Shown here: piece by piece, positions 14,334 through 23,315 of the stretch
Numbering within the stretch: position 1 is the stretch's first letter
Layout of the letters: every line of letters begins with the position of its first letter
Assembly: GCA_021811185.1 (NCBI GenBank)
Contig: JAJZPL010000014.1
Location: 1-64,000, forward strand
Direction of reading: 5' to 3'
DNA from: a bacterium
GTDB taxonomy: Bacteria; Elusimicrobiota; Elusimicrobia; Elusimicrobiales; UBA9959
DNA length: 64,000 nt
Position numbers and translations under genes: made by a program
Notes under the pieces: generated by a model
Seen by the model: the letters and a program-made list of their open reading frames with translations, nothing else
The model's database searches: none
What the model was told of the DNA's origin: nothing

Positions 14334-15569
14334 TTACAGGCTGTTCACCAGCTGGTCCACGGCGTTGTCGCTGCCGCTGCCGCGCAGAGGGCTCACGGGG
14401 GCGCTCACGTCCACGGCCTGGAACTCGGGGGCGGCGGTGAACACGTCCGAGGCCTTGAGGGCCTTGCCGGGCAGCACGGGGATCAGCTGCGTGGTGCAGT
14501 GGATGGAGCCGCCGGCGGTTATACTGTCGTCGGAGGGCACCTGGACCACGGTAACGCCGGAGATGCCGGCCTCGTAGGCGGCTTTAGCGGCCGCTTCCTC
14601 GGAAGGGTGGCCGGAGTAAGAAGGGATGATAGCCGTGTTGTTGACGATCAGCGAGTTGGTATAGGTATACCAGGTGCCGCCGCCGACCCAGGCTTTCACG
14701 GGGATGATTTTGTAAGGCTGGCCGTCCGGGGCGGTCTTGCCCTTGAAATAAGCCATGGCCTTCTCCGAATTGGATTTGAAGGGCTCTTCGACGGCCTGCG
14801 CGATCAGCACGGTGTGGTCGTTGAGCAGTTTCATGAACATGTCGATGTGGCCGGTGCCGTCGGCGGGTTCGCCGGGGTAGCCGGAGTACTCGAAGGTAAT
14901 GATGTTCTTCACGCCGAAGTAGGTCTTAAGGGCGGAGTTGACCGCGGCCTCGCTCTTATCGGAGTTCCAGATGTACGTCCTCTTGGTCATGAACAGGTTG
15001 CCCTTGGAGTCCACCATCAGGTTGCCGCCGTCCAGGATGATAGGCATGGCGAAGACGTCTATCTTCTTGGCCTTGGCCAGGTTGGTGGGCACGGCGTCGT
15101 CGTTGCGGCGGTACTGGTAGTGGCGGTAAACGGTGTCCACTATGCCGGGGCGGTTGGCGCCGGCCGACAGGCCGAAGGGGCCGTAGTCGCGCACCCAGAC
15201 GGTGTCCAGGTTGATGGGCAGCCTGGAGTAGCTGGCGGCGGGCACGCCGGAAATGGAAGCGGGGCCGGAGAGCGCCCAGACCTGGGCGTGGCCGGGACCG
15301 GCGGCGGCTTTAGCTATGCCGGCCAGCATGGGGGTGTAACCGGCCCAGCCGAGCACTACCGCGGCGGCGGGTTCGTATTCGGCGGGAATGCGGAAACCGG
15401 AAGGCGGCGCGGCTTTAAGGCCGGTGGCCATGACCGGCGGTTTGCCGTCCGCTTTTTCGCGGCGGGCGTCCACCCAGTTGGGAAGGGGGTTATTCAGGTC
15501 GAGGGCGAAGGCCCCGGTGGAGAAAACGGTCAAGAAGGACAGCGTGGTGAAGATGGTGCTTTTTTTCAT
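14334..15569 (-). CDS. Exported peptidyl-arginine/agmatine deiminase-family protein
   Basis: This 411-residue guanidine-modifying enzyme belongs to the PAD_porph/agmatine deiminase family. The start has a signal peptide (TIFTTLSFLTVFSTGAFA), which is unusual because agmatine deiminases are cytosolic; exported relatives include the P. gingivalis peptidyl-arginine deiminase. Catalytic-region motifs are present: TVWVRDYGPFGL (Asp), ILDGGNLMVD, GTGHIDMFMK (catalytic His) and GGSIHCTTQLIPV with the nucleophilic Cys near the C-terminus. Either free agmatine or arginine residues in extracellular peptides could be the substrate. It is monocistronic with its own terminator. Confidence 0.9.
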   Translation of the reverse strand: MKKSTIFTTLSFLTVFSTGAFALDLNNPLPNWVDARREKADGKPPVMATGLKAAPPSGFRIPAEYEPAAAVVLGWAGYTPMLAGIAKAAAGPGHAQVWALSGPASISGVPAASYSRLPINLDTVWVRDYGPFGLSAGANRPGIVDTVYRHYQYRRNDDAVPTNLAKAKKIDVFAMPIILDGGNLMVDSKGNLFMTKRTYIWNSDKSEAAVNSALKTYFGVKNIITFEYSGYPGEPADGTGHIDMFMKLLNDHTVLIAQAVEEPFKSNSEKAMAYFKGKTAPDGQPYKIIPVKAWVGGGTWYTYTNSLIVNNTAIIPSYSGHPSEEAAAKAAYEAGISGVTVVQVPSDDSITAGGSIHCTTQLIPVLPGKALKASDVFTAAPEFQAVDVSAPVSPLRGSGSDNAVDQLVNSL

Positions 15570-15648
15570 TGAAGCCTGCCTTATATAAACGAATCTTTAA
15601 CGACTTACACAAATTATATAGAAACGGGAGATTTCTTGCATGGGCATT

Positions 15649-15672
15649 AGGGCCTAGGCCGGGATAGGCCCT
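15649..15672. repeat. 8-bp inverted repeat downstream of addB
   Basis: AGGGCCTA (15649-15656) and TAGGCCCT (15665-15672) form a hairpin just past the addB stop; no T-run follows, so it is at best a weak terminator. Confidence 0.5.
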
Positions 15673-15675
15673 TTT

Positions 15676-18480
15676 CTACTCGGCCCACTGGCGGCCGCAG
15701 AGGGTTTTAAAGGGGCAGAGGGCGCAGGATGCCTCTTCCGCGGCTGGGGCGAAAGGAAGGTCAGGGTTCAGGATCTCTTCCACCAGTTCCGTTATAGCCT
15801 GCCTGAAAGAGCCGAAAAGGGCGCCTTTATCGGGATTCTTGCGGTTCCTTTCCTTAAAAAGGGCTTCCTCCGCTATGTTTTCCTGCCCCAGCAGCATGAG
15901 CGAGGCGTCCATGTTGCGGATGTCCGAGCCCGGGTTCTGTGCCAGGTAGGCGAAGATATAGAAAGGCAGTTGGGTTGACTTAAGGGTTTTCCCCCAGTCC
16001 TCGCGCAGGCCCAGGTCGAACTTCTGCCAGTTGGGCGCCCGCGCCACCGCCCCGGTCTTGTAGTCTATAATGTGCACGCAGCCGCCGCGCTGGTCCACCC
16101 TGTCCGCGCGGCCTTTCAGCCTTACCGGGCCGTACTTGGTGGGCAGCTCGGCCTTAAGCTTGATTTCGCAGTCCAAGATGGTAGTGCCGGCCAAATTGTC
16201 GCGGTGATAGTCCAGGATGTCCGCCAGGCGCTTCTCCACCTGCCGCTTTATAAGGTATTCGAAGCCGGTGCCGGAGCCTTTCAGGCGCGCTTCGAACACG
16301 TGTCCGGCTTCTTTAAGGATAAGGCCGTAGTCTTCCTTTTTTATCTCCAGCGGCTTGCCGGCGCGGGCCTTGAAGAAATCCTCCAGGATCTGGTGGACGA
16401 TGTCGCCGATGTCCCGCTGTTCGATGTCGTCCGAAATCTCGTCTTTCTCGCTCAGGCGCAGGCCGTACTTATAGTAGAACTGCAGGCCGCAGTTAAGATA
16501 GGTGTCTATAGCCGAAGGAGAATACTCGCGTTTTTTAAGCGCGGCAATAAGTTCCGCGGATTTTTCCGCCGGGCCGGGCTCGGCCTGGGCGAACTTTATG
16601 CGGAAGTGCACGTCGTGCTCTTCGGGCTTCTCCCCCAGCCGCTCCAGGTCCCAGACCAGCTTTTCCACGAAGGGGCTGCGCTCCTTGTCGGCCGAGTCCT
16701 TGTAGAAGATATGCGCCTCTTCCGCCCCGGAGAGCAGCGCGCTGAAATAGTAGCGGGCCAGGCGCTCGCGCGTTTTATAGGTGGGCAGGCCCAGCCCCTC
16801 GCGCACGAAGTGGGAAAGGATGGTGTCCTCTTTCTTAGAGGCGGGCAGGATATCGGCGTTGGCGTCCAGGAAGAAGACCCGCTTGAACTTGAGCCCGCGC
16901 GTCTCAAGGAAGCCCAGCACCTGCAGGCCCTTCAGCGGCGTGCCGGGGAAGGGGTAGTTCGCGCCCTGGATATAGCTCCTGAAAAATTTAAAGTAGCCGG
17001 CCGGCGTCTCGAAACTCTCGCGCGCCAGGCGGGAATTGCGCAGTTCGATGATCTGTTCCAGCGCGCGCTCCACGAACGGCGCCCAGTACGGGTGCAGCGG
17101 GGCGGTGCTGTTCTCCGAAATATAAGAGATGAACTTCAACAGTTTGTCGGCGAAGTCCCCGATCTCCTTTATCTTCTCGAAAGGGAGCACCAGCGCCCCG
17201 TGGACATGCTCCAGGTGCTCCTTAACCGCGCCGGACGTTAATCCTTTTGCGCCGTAATCCTTAAGTTTGGCGGCGGCGTCCTTTAACAGTTCTTCGTCGT
17301 TCTCTATCTCCTCCAGCCGCACGTACTTATTCACGCGCGAGGCTATATGCGCCTCCACGGTCTGGAAAACAACGCGGCTGGGCTCGGCGGCCCCGTCGAG
17401 GTAGAGGTTCTTTACGTAAGGATGGAACACGAACTTCAGGTAATTCGGCGCGAAGTAGCCCGCCTCGCCCTTTTTGTCCAGCAGGTCGGCCAGCGCGTCC
17501 ACCAACGCGTAGACCGGCGTGGAGACCAGCGGGTAGCCCATGGAGATATTGTAGTCTCCCGCCTGCGGCAGCACCTGCTCTATCAGCGGGAAAAGGGTCT
17601 TGGCCTCGGGCAACACGATAACGTCGGAAGGCGAGGGGGCTTTAAGCGCGCCGGCCAGGCGGAAGATCTCGCCGTGGGCGTCGGGAGCTTTATAAAAGTG
17701 AAGGTTCAAAGGCACAGCATGGCGCTCGGCCAGCCGGGCCTGCAGGCCGGAACTTAAAAAAGAGAACTGGTCCGAAAGGCCGGGCCCGGGCTCGAGGAGC
17801 AGGCGGGCGCCGTTGTCCGCCAGGTGCTTGACGATGGTTTTCTCGGCGTTGGTCAGCGCGAAGAAGCCGGCGAAGACGATGTTCTCGTATCTGGCCGTGT
17901 CCAGCTTTGAGATATTGGCCGCCACCGCCGCGTACTTCATCGAGCGCGTGACCAGGCCCTCTTTCTCCACGGCGGCGTAAAATTCGCCGTACAGGCCGCT
18001 GAAGCTTTCCAGCTTGCTGATGAAGGCGTCGGACTTCAGGTCCGAGGGCAGGATGGAATCGTAGGCGGAGAGGTCCTTGCGGGTCTTGAGCTCGATCTTC
18101 AGTTCTTCGAAATCGCCGATGAGCTTGAGCGCCCAGGGCAGGATGGAATCCAGGCGGAGGTCCTCCGGTTCCCTGGCTATTACGCGGCAGAGCTGGGCCT
18201 TAAGGTTGTGGTAGAGCAGGTAGGCCAGGTCCAATTGCGAAGCCGCGGCGCCGTTAATGCCCAGCTCCTCCGCGGCCAGGTCGATGAACCCGTCCATGGA
18301 GGTGATGACGGGCGCCTTGAACGCCGAGCCTTTCTTCTCCGCCAGGTATTTCCGCAGGAAATGCGCCGGTCTCTTGCCCGGGAAAACCACCAGGTTATCG
18401 GCCAGCGAGCCGGCCGAAAGCAGGAGGTTCCCCGCTTTCTCCACCAGGCTCTGTTTCGGGTCTATTATTTCTACTTCCAA
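15676..18480 (-). CDS. addB: AddB-like subunit: inactive helicase plus PD-(D/E)XK nuclease
   Basis: This 934-residue protein resembles AddB of the AddAB double-strand break repair nuclease. The N-terminal helicase-like region lacks a proper Walker A (VVFPGKRPAHFLRKYL instead). The C-terminal nuclease begins EYSPSAIDTYLNCGLQFYYKYGL and contains GRADRVDQRGGCVHIIDYKTG, where D and the D-x-K carry the metal-dependent site. The C-terminal CALCPFKTLCGRQW with the earlier Cys fits the four-cysteine [4Fe-4S] clamp of AddB. The TTG start at 18480 has a GAGGAAG site upstream. Its partner addA lies about 8 kb away on the same strand. Confidence 0.88.
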   Translation of the reverse strand: MEVEIIDPKQSLVEKAGNLLLSAGSLADNLVVFPGKRPAHFLRKYLAEKKGSAFKAPVITSMDGFIDLAAEELGINGAAASQLDLAYLLYHNLKAQLCRVIAREPEDLRLDSILPWALKLIGDFEELKIELKTRKDLSAYDSILPSDLKSDAFISKLESFSGLYGEFYAAVEKEGLVTRSMKYAAVAANISKLDTARYENIVFAGFFALTNAEKTIVKHLADNGARLLLEPGPGLSDQFSFLSSGLQARLAERHAVPLNLHFYKAPDAHGEIFRLAGALKAPSPSDVIVLPEAKTLFPLIEQVLPQAGDYNISMGYPLVSTPVYALVDALADLLDKKGEAGYFAPNYLKFVFHPYVKNLYLDGAAEPSRVVFQTVEAHIASRVNKYVRLEEIENDEELLKDAAAKLKDYGAKGLTSGAVKEHLEHVHGALVLPFEKIKEIGDFADKLLKFISYISENSTAPLHPYWAPFVERALEQIIELRNSRLARESFETPAGYFKFFRSYIQGANYPFPGTPLKGLQVLGFLETRGLKFKRVFFLDANADILPASKKEDTILSHFVREGLGLPTYKTRERLARYYFSALLSGAEEAHIFYKDSADKERSPFVEKLVWDLERLGEKPEEHDVHFRIKFAQAEPGPAEKSAELIAALKKREYSPSAIDTYLNCGLQFYYKYGLRLSEKDEISDDIEQRDIGDIVHQILEDFFKARAGKPLEIKKEDYGLILKEAGHVFEARLKGSGTGFEYLIKRQVEKRLADILDYHRDNLAGTTILDCEIKLKAELPTKYGPVRLKGRADRVDQRGGCVHIIDYKTGAVARAPNWQKFDLGLREDWGKTLKSTQLPFYIFAYLAQNPGSDIRNMDASLMLLGQENIAEEALFKERNRKNPDKGALFGSFRQAITELVEEILNPDLPFAPAAEEASCALCPFKTLCGRQWAE

Positions 18481-18790
18481 GATTTTTTCTCTTCCTCGTA
18501 AAACCGGCTTATAAAATTGTACACAGGTATCCGCTCCCCGTTCAAGCTATTCTTATACGGGAAGACAGCCGGGCCGGAATTTGCTATAATAGTTATACAG
18601 CTTGTCAGTCTGCAGTGGTTTTCCGTATCTTACAAGCCGCCCAGGTATCCAGAAATCACCAAAACTACCTCCGGCGGCGATGTCCTTCCCGGTTTACATC
18701 AGGAAAGCGCGTTAAGTTTCCACCCACCTAAAATCGGAACTTAGCACAAAGTATCGGGATATAAAAAATTATATTCGGAGGCTTTTGCTT
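18481..18790 (+). promoter_or_regulatory. Intergenic region with extended -10 promoter and long 5' leader
   Basis: A -10 TATAAT at 18585-18590 with an upstream TG (extended -10) has a 4-of-6 -35 match AAGACA at 18562-18567, 17 nt away. Transcription would start near 18597 and leave a leader of about 190 nt before ATG 18791, which is long for this window. I see no strong hairpin or recognised riboswitch in it. Confidence 0.5.
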
Positions 18791-19324
18791 ATGAAATTCT
18801 TTGTAAATGCGGCTATCGCTATTTCTTTATCTGTCCCGGCGGCCTATGCCGGGGACGCCGGCGCGCTCGGCGGCCTGTTGGCCCAGGCCGGCGCCGTGGC
18901 CGCCGCGGTAAGCGTTCCCGAAGTGCGCGAGGCCCTTGCGGCCCCGCTCGCGCCCGGGCTCGCCGACCTCGACGCCGCGCAGGCTGACGCCCTGGCCTCG
19001 GCCGCGCGCTCCAGCGGCTGCGCCGTGTTCGAGCTCGACGGGACGAAGATCCGGACCAAGCCCGGCCTTATGGCCTACGCCGCGCAGGCGCTCGGCCTCC
19101 CCGCCGACATGGACAACTGGGACGCCATGATAGATTACCTCGGCGACATGCCGACCTTCCACCACAACAACAACATCGTGATCCTGGTGCGGAACGCTTC
19201 CGCCATACAGCAGGCCGACCCCAAACTGTACGCCGACCTGCGGAACGTGGCCCAGCTCTCCTGCGAGAACGCCAACGAGTGGAGCCGCAGCGCGGCCACG
19301 ATAAAGTTCGTCTTCATCCCTTAA
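18791..19324 (+). CDS. Secreted protein of unknown function (177 aa)
   Basis: ATG 18791 follows a GGAGG site by 9 nt, and the in-frame TTG two codons earlier is not needed. The signal peptide is KFFVNAAIAISLSVPAAYAG. The first half of the mature part is Ala-rich and predicted helical. The second half (from TKPGLMAYAAQALGLP) contains DNWDAMIDYLGDMPTFHHNNNIVILVRNA. This last part resembles barstar: a DNWDA-type start (W-D-A-x-x-D), a WD..L.dL strand and an ivi.n strand. A barstar-like fold in an exported protein would be odd, so this is tentative. No ribonuclease partner gene is adjacent. Confidence 0.75.
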   Translation: MKFFVNAAIAISLSVPAAYAGDAGALGGLLAQAGAVAAAVSVPEVREALAAPLAPGLADLDAAQADALASAARSSGCAVFELDGTKIRTKPGLMAYAAQALGLPADMDNWDAMIDYLGDMPTFHHNNNIVILVRNASAIQQADPKLYADLRNVAQLSCENANEWSRSAATIKFVFIP

Positions 19325-19345
19325 ACCGCCGGCCTCGCGGCAAAG

Positions 19346-19380
19346 ATCCAGGCCCTCTTTCAGCCGGGAGGGCCCTGGAT
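19346..19380 (+). terminator. Hairpin after the 18791-19324 gene
   Basis: ATCCAGG-CCCTC pairs with GAGGG-CCTGGAT around a short loop. Only a TTT tail follows, so efficiency as a terminator is uncertain. Confidence 0.5.
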
Positions 19381-19466
19381 TTCCGCATCTCCGGCAATTT
19401 TGATATTATAGGTATAGCACCGCCCGCTCCCGCGCGCGGCAGACAAGTAAGGCTGTCCGGAGATCC

Positions 19467-20378
19467 ATGAAGAACACTATCCTGGTAGTAGGTTCGGTAG
19501 CGCTGGATTCTGTAGAAACCATTCACGGCAGCACCAGCAAGGCGCTGGGCGGCTCCGCCGTGCACTTCTCCCTTTCCGCCTCGCAGTTCTCCCCGGTGCA
19601 GATAGTCGGCGTGGTGGGCCAGGATTTCCCGGACAAATACCGCGGCTACCTCAAGCGCCGCAACATCTCCCTGGCCGGCCTGGAGGTCATGCCCGGCAAG
19701 ACCTTCCACTGGGTGGGCAAGTACGACCAGGATTTCAAGAACGCCACCACCATCGCCACCGAGCTCAACGTCTTCGAGCATTTCAAGCCCAAGCTCAACG
19801 GCGAGCACGCCCGCTGCGGCGTGCTGTTCCTGGCCAACATCGACCCGGACCTGCAGCGCAAGGTGCTCGACCAGATGGGCAAGCCCCGCCTGGTGGCCTG
19901 CGACACGATGAATTACTGGATCAGCCTCAAGAAGCAGTCGCTGCTGAAGCTCCTCCGGAAGGTGGACATGCTCTTCGTCAACGAGGAGGAGGCCCGCCAG
20001 CTGACCGGCGAGTACAACCTGATCAAGGCCGCCCGCAAGATCATGAAGATGGGCCCGCGCGGCATCATCGTCAAGCGCGGCGACGCCGGCGCGATGCTGT
20101 TCTTCAAAGACAACGTCCTGTCCGTGCCCGCCCACCCGATAGAGCGGGTGGTGGACCCCACCGGCGCCGGCGACACCTTCGCCGGCGGCTTCATGGGCTA
20201 CCTGGCCGCCGCGCCCGACTGGAAGGATTTCAACGTGATCCGCCGCGCCATGGCCTGCGGCACCGTGATGAGTTCCTTCAGCGTGGAAGATTTCAGCACC
20301 AAGCGCGTGGGCGGCATTTCAAAGAAAGAGATCGACGCCCGCTACCACAAGTACGTGGGCGCGCTCCGCATAAAGTAA
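19467..20378 (+). CDS. PfkB-family sugar/nucleoside kinase
   Basis: This 303-residue ribokinase-fold enzyme has the N-terminal glycine-rich GSVALDSVETIHGSTSKALGGSAVHFS and the C-terminal signature DPTGAGDTFAGGFMGYLA with the catalytic base Asp. The substrate is not readable from motifs. The next gene is an adenosine deaminase, only 21 nt downstream, so a nucleoside kinase (adenosine or inosine type) in purine salvage is a reasonable guess; a ribose-type sugar is the alternative. GGAG lies 6 nt before the ATG. Confidence 0.88.
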   Translation: MKNTILVVGSVALDSVETIHGSTSKALGGSAVHFSLSASQFSPVQIVGVVGQDFPDKYRGYLKRRNISLAGLEVMPGKTFHWVGKYDQDFKNATTIATELNVFEHFKPKLNGEHARCGVLFLANIDPDLQRKVLDQMGKPRLVACDTMNYWISLKKQSLLKLLRKVDMLFVNEEEARQLTGEYNLIKAARKIMKMGPRGIIVKRGDAGAMLFFKDNVLSVPAHPIERVVDPTGAGDTFAGGFMGYLAAAPDWKDFNVIRRAMACGTVMSSFSVEDFSTKRVGGISKKEIDARYHKYVGALRIK

Positions 20379-20399
20379 AACCCGGGCGCCCCCCGGTTT

Positions 20400-21419
20400 A
20401 TGACCACCGAAGAAAAGATCAAAGCCATGCCCAAGGCGGAGCTGCACCGCCACATAGAGGGCTGCGTGCGCCCCGGCACCGTGCTGGACCTGGCGCGGCA
20501 GTACGGGCTTAAGCTCCCCACCTTCGACCCGGCCGGCCTCGATAAAATTTACAAGCTGCGCTCGCCCGGCGCCTCCCTGGAGGCGGTACTCGGCATGTTC
20601 GGCCTGGCCCGGGCCTCCTTCGCCTCTTACGAGGCGGTGGAGCGAATAACCTGGGAAGCGATGGAAGACGCTTACAAAAAGGAGAACATCCGTCTGCTCG
20701 AGCTGCGCTACAGCCCGGACTTCATGCTCGGTCCGAAGAACCTGGACTGGAACAAGGCGCAGGAAATAATCGCCGCCACGGCGGACCGTTTCGAAAGGAC
20801 CTACCCGGTGGTCTGCGGCATTATAGTTATAGCCTCGCGCAGCCACGGCATGGAGCCCGCGCTTAAGACCATAGATTTCACCTTGAACAACAAAAAGACG
20901 GTCATAGGCTTCGATCTGGCGGACAGCGAGTCGGCTTATCCGTCTTCGCTTTATAAGAAAGCCGCAAGAAAGTTGCATGAAGCCGGCATACCGCTCACCA
21001 TACATTCCGGCGAGGAAGGGCATTACTCCCAAGTGGTAGAGACCATCAACGAGCTGGCCCCGAAGCGCATCGGCCACGGCGTTAAAGCCGCCGAAGACAC
21101 TTCGGGCCGGACCATGGAGCTTATCCGGCAGGGAGAAATTACGGTGGAGACAAACCCGTGGAGCAACTACCTCACGCGGGCGGTGCCCTCCATAGAGGCG
21201 CACCCGCTGAAGAAGTTCATAACCGCCGGCCTGCGCTGCACCATAGGCTCCGACGACCCGGAAATACTGGACACGGACCTTAACAAGGAATACCGCCTGG
21301 CCGTGGAGAAGATGGGCCTTTCTTTCGACGATATCAATTACACGCTGCGCTGCGCGGTGGAGGGCTCTTTCCTGCCCAAGGACAAGCGCCAGCAGGCCGC
21401 CAAGTGGCTCGGGCTCTGA
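20400..21419 (+). CDS. Adenosine deaminase-family amidohydrolase
   Basis: This 339-residue enzyme carries the family motifs in order: AELHRHIEG (metal-binding His16 and His18), IHSGEEG (metal His and catalytic Glu), RIGHGV, ETNPWSNYLT and IGSDDPEIL (metal Asp). It probably converts adenosine or a related nucleoside to inosine in the cytosol. Related family members act on adenine or aminodeoxyfutalosine, so the substrate is not certain. It follows the PfkB kinase with almost no gap, and the pair may act in purine nucleoside salvage. Confidence 0.9.
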   Translation: MTTEEKIKAMPKAELHRHIEGCVRPGTVLDLARQYGLKLPTFDPAGLDKIYKLRSPGASLEAVLGMFGLARASFASYEAVERITWEAMEDAYKKENIRLLELRYSPDFMLGPKNLDWNKAQEIIAATADRFERTYPVVCGIIVIASRSHGMEPALKTIDFTLNNKKTVIGFDLADSESAYPSSLYKKAARKLHEAGIPLTIHSGEEGHYSQVVETINELAPKRIGHGVKAAEDTSGRTMELIRQGEITVETNPWSNYLTRAVPSIEAHPLKKFITAGLRCTIGSDDPEILDTDLNKEYRLAVEKMGLSFDDINYTLRCAVEGSFLPKDKRQQAAKWLGL

Positions 21420-21430
21420 TAAAGGACAAA

Positions 21431-22474
21431 ATGACCACCGACGAAAAAAAGTATTCGAACATTACCATGGCCGTGCTGATGCTGGCCTTCCTGTCGCTCT
21501 TCCTTACCATGGTGTGGCCTTACCTGTTCTCCATGCTGATGGGCCTGCTGCTGGGCATCCTGAGCCGGCCTCTTTACAACATGCTGGTTAAGCGGGGCCT
21601 GGGACCCCGCCTGGCCGCCGGCGCCGCGATAGTTTTGATCCTTATGGCGATCATAGCCCCGCTAACTATTTTTGCCATTACGGCCATAAAGCAGGCCGTA
21701 GCCCTGTCGGCCTACCTGGCCGACGAGCGGGGCGCCAATTTCGTGCGCGCCGCGGTGACGGCGGTCACGGCTTTCAAGCCGGTGCACTGGCTGATAGAAA
21801 GCCCGGCCGACCTGCAGGCCAAGGGCCTGGAATTCGCCAAGAGCGCGGGCGGCGCGCTAAGCGGCATGATCCTGGTGCAGGCCGCGGCCCTGCCGGAACT
21901 GGCGCTTAAACTTCTCATTTCCCTGCTCGCTTGGTTCACGGTGCTCTTCGAAGGCGAAAGTTTCTTTAAATGGCTGATGCGCAGGGTCCCCATGGAGGAA
22001 GGTTTGCGTGGCCGCCTTATAACCTCTTTCAAAGCCACGGCGGCCTCCACCGTGTGGGCCACCTCGGCCGCCGCGGCGGCGCAGGCGCTGGCGGTGATGG
22101 CCGGCTTCTGGCTGCTGGGCGTGCCGGCCATCTTCCTGGCCGGCGGCGCCACGTTCATCTTCGCCTGGGTGCCCATCCTGGGCAGCCTGCCGGTCTGCCT
22201 GGCCGGCGCGGTCTACCTTTATTTCACGGGCTCGCTGGTAAAACTCCTGCTGATGGGCGTGGTGGCGGTAGTGGCGGGGCTCATGGACAACGTCGTGCGG
22301 CCCATCGTGCTCAAAGGCCACGGCGACATGCACCCGCTGCTGGCGATGATCTCTATCTTCGCCGGCATCAACATGTTCGGCCTGCTGGGCGTGATCTTCG
22401 GCCCCATCGTGGCCGCCATGCTGCTGGCCCTCCTCAACTCCTGGCAGCTCCCCGGCGCAGAGCACGCGAAATAA
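21431..22474 (+). CDS. AI-2E family transporter (UPF0118)
   Basis: This 347-residue membrane protein starts at ATG 21431, preceded by AAAGGAC; an upstream GTG inside the deaminase gene has no ribosome-binding site. It has about seven or eight hydrophobic segments with the family layout: two N-terminal helix pairs (SMLMGLLLGILSRPLYNML), a central amphipathic region, and the C-terminal FAWVPILGSLPVCLAGAVYL then GLMDNVVRPIVLKGHGDMHPLL, which is the conserved PxxxG...D.....P...G signature. Members export small molecules or exchange ions; the substrate is unknown. Confidence 0.9.
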   Translation: MTTDEKKYSNITMAVLMLAFLSLFLTMVWPYLFSMLMGLLLGILSRPLYNMLVKRGLGPRLAAGAAIVLILMAIIAPLTIFAITAIKQAVALSAYLADERGANFVRAAVTAVTAFKPVHWLIESPADLQAKGLEFAKSAGGALSGMILVQAAALPELALKLLISLLAWFTVLFEGESFFKWLMRRVPMEEGLRGRLITSFKATAASTVWATSAAAAAQALAVMAGFWLLGVPAIFLAGGATFIFAWVPILGSLPVCLAGAVYLYFTGSLVKLLLMGVVAVVAGLMDNVVRPIVLKGHGDMHPLLAMISIFAGINMFGLLGVIFGPIVAAMLLALLNSWQLPGAEHAK

Positions 22475-22562
22475 TCCAGGCCGCCTATCCCTTGACTAAG
22501 AGCGGATGCCTGTCAGCCTGGTAACGCCCGGGCGTCTTGAATTTATTATTTTACAGCGTTGT

Positions 22563-23291
22563 TCAGGCGCCCCAGAGGGAGAGGGCTTCCTGTTCTTCTT
22601 CGGGGGAGCTGACTTTCTTGAACTTGGCGCCGGAGACGCCGATCACGCGGGCCTGGCACTGGGGCCAGGCGGCGTCGCGGAAAACACTGCCGTTCACATA
22701 GCTTAAATAATAACCGCCGGTTTTGGACTTGGACCTCGGTTTGGAGCCGGAGGCGCTTTTAGGCTTGGGCTGGTGAAGGTGTTCGGCCAGCGGTTCGAGC
22801 AGAGAGTAGCCGCAGCCTACGGCGGGGCCGTCGTACAGCGCCACGCGGGCGCCTTTGGAGTAGGCCACCGCTATCACGTCGCAGCGCTCGTTGATATCCT
22901 GGCCGGCATGGCCTTTCACGTGCACCCAGGAGAGGCGCCCCTTGCGGGCCTGGGCCAGCGCGTCCAGGCGTTCCCACAAGTCCTGGTTCACCACGGGCTG
23001 CCCGGCGGCGGTCAGCCAGCCTTTGCGCTTCCACCCGTGTATCCAGCCGGTAATGCCGTTAAGAAGAAGGCCCGAGTCCGTGAAGAGCTTCACAGGTTCG
23101 GGCCTGCCGGCTACGGCGGTGAGGGCCGCAATGGCCCCCATCATCTCCATGCGGTTGTTGGTACTGGGGCGTTCGCCCCCGCCCAGCTCGCGCACGCAGC
23201 CTTCCGGGTAGATGATGACGGCCGACCAGCCCCCCGGGCCGGGGTTGCCTGAGCAAGCCCCGTCGGAGTAGATGTGTATGGCCTTGTCCAT
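22563..23291 (-). CDS. rnhA: Ribonuclease HI with C-terminal viroplasmin-like domain
   Basis: Residues 1-150 are RNase HI, which degrades RNA in RNA-DNA hybrids: Asp10 (IYSDGACSGNPGPGGW), Glu49 (NNRMEM), Asp72 (FTDSG), His128 (VKGHAG) and Asp138 (NERCD) match the catalytic set. A basic Ser/Lys/Pro linker (about 170-190) leads to YYLSYVNGSVFRDAAW...GVSGAKFKKVSSPEEEQEAL. This resembles the viroplasmin/RNase H N-terminal domain (YYVV..G..PGIY..W..C...V.G..GA.FKKF.s.eEA) that binds hybrids, but here it lies at the C-terminus. The overall length of 242 compares with about 155 for plain RNase HI. Confidence 0.93.
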   Translation of the reverse strand: MDKAIHIYSDGACSGNPGPGGWSAVIIYPEGCVRELGGGERPSTNNRMEMMGAIAALTAVAGRPEPVKLFTDSGLLLNGITGWIHGWKRKGWLTAAGQPVVNQDLWERLDALAQARKGRLSWVHVKGHAGQDINERCDVIAVAYSKGARVALYDGPAVGCGYSLLEPLAEHLHQPKPKSASGSKPRSKSKTGGYYLSYVNGSVFRDAAWPQCQARVIGVSGAKFKKVSSPEEEQEALSLWGA

Positions 23292-23315
23292 CGCTTCGCC
23301 CGGACTAAGCCGTTC

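Noticed and set aside
18517..18744. 75-residue frame upstream of the 18791 gene
   Set aside because: It spans the predicted promoter, has no ribosome site and its sequence has no recognisable protein features.
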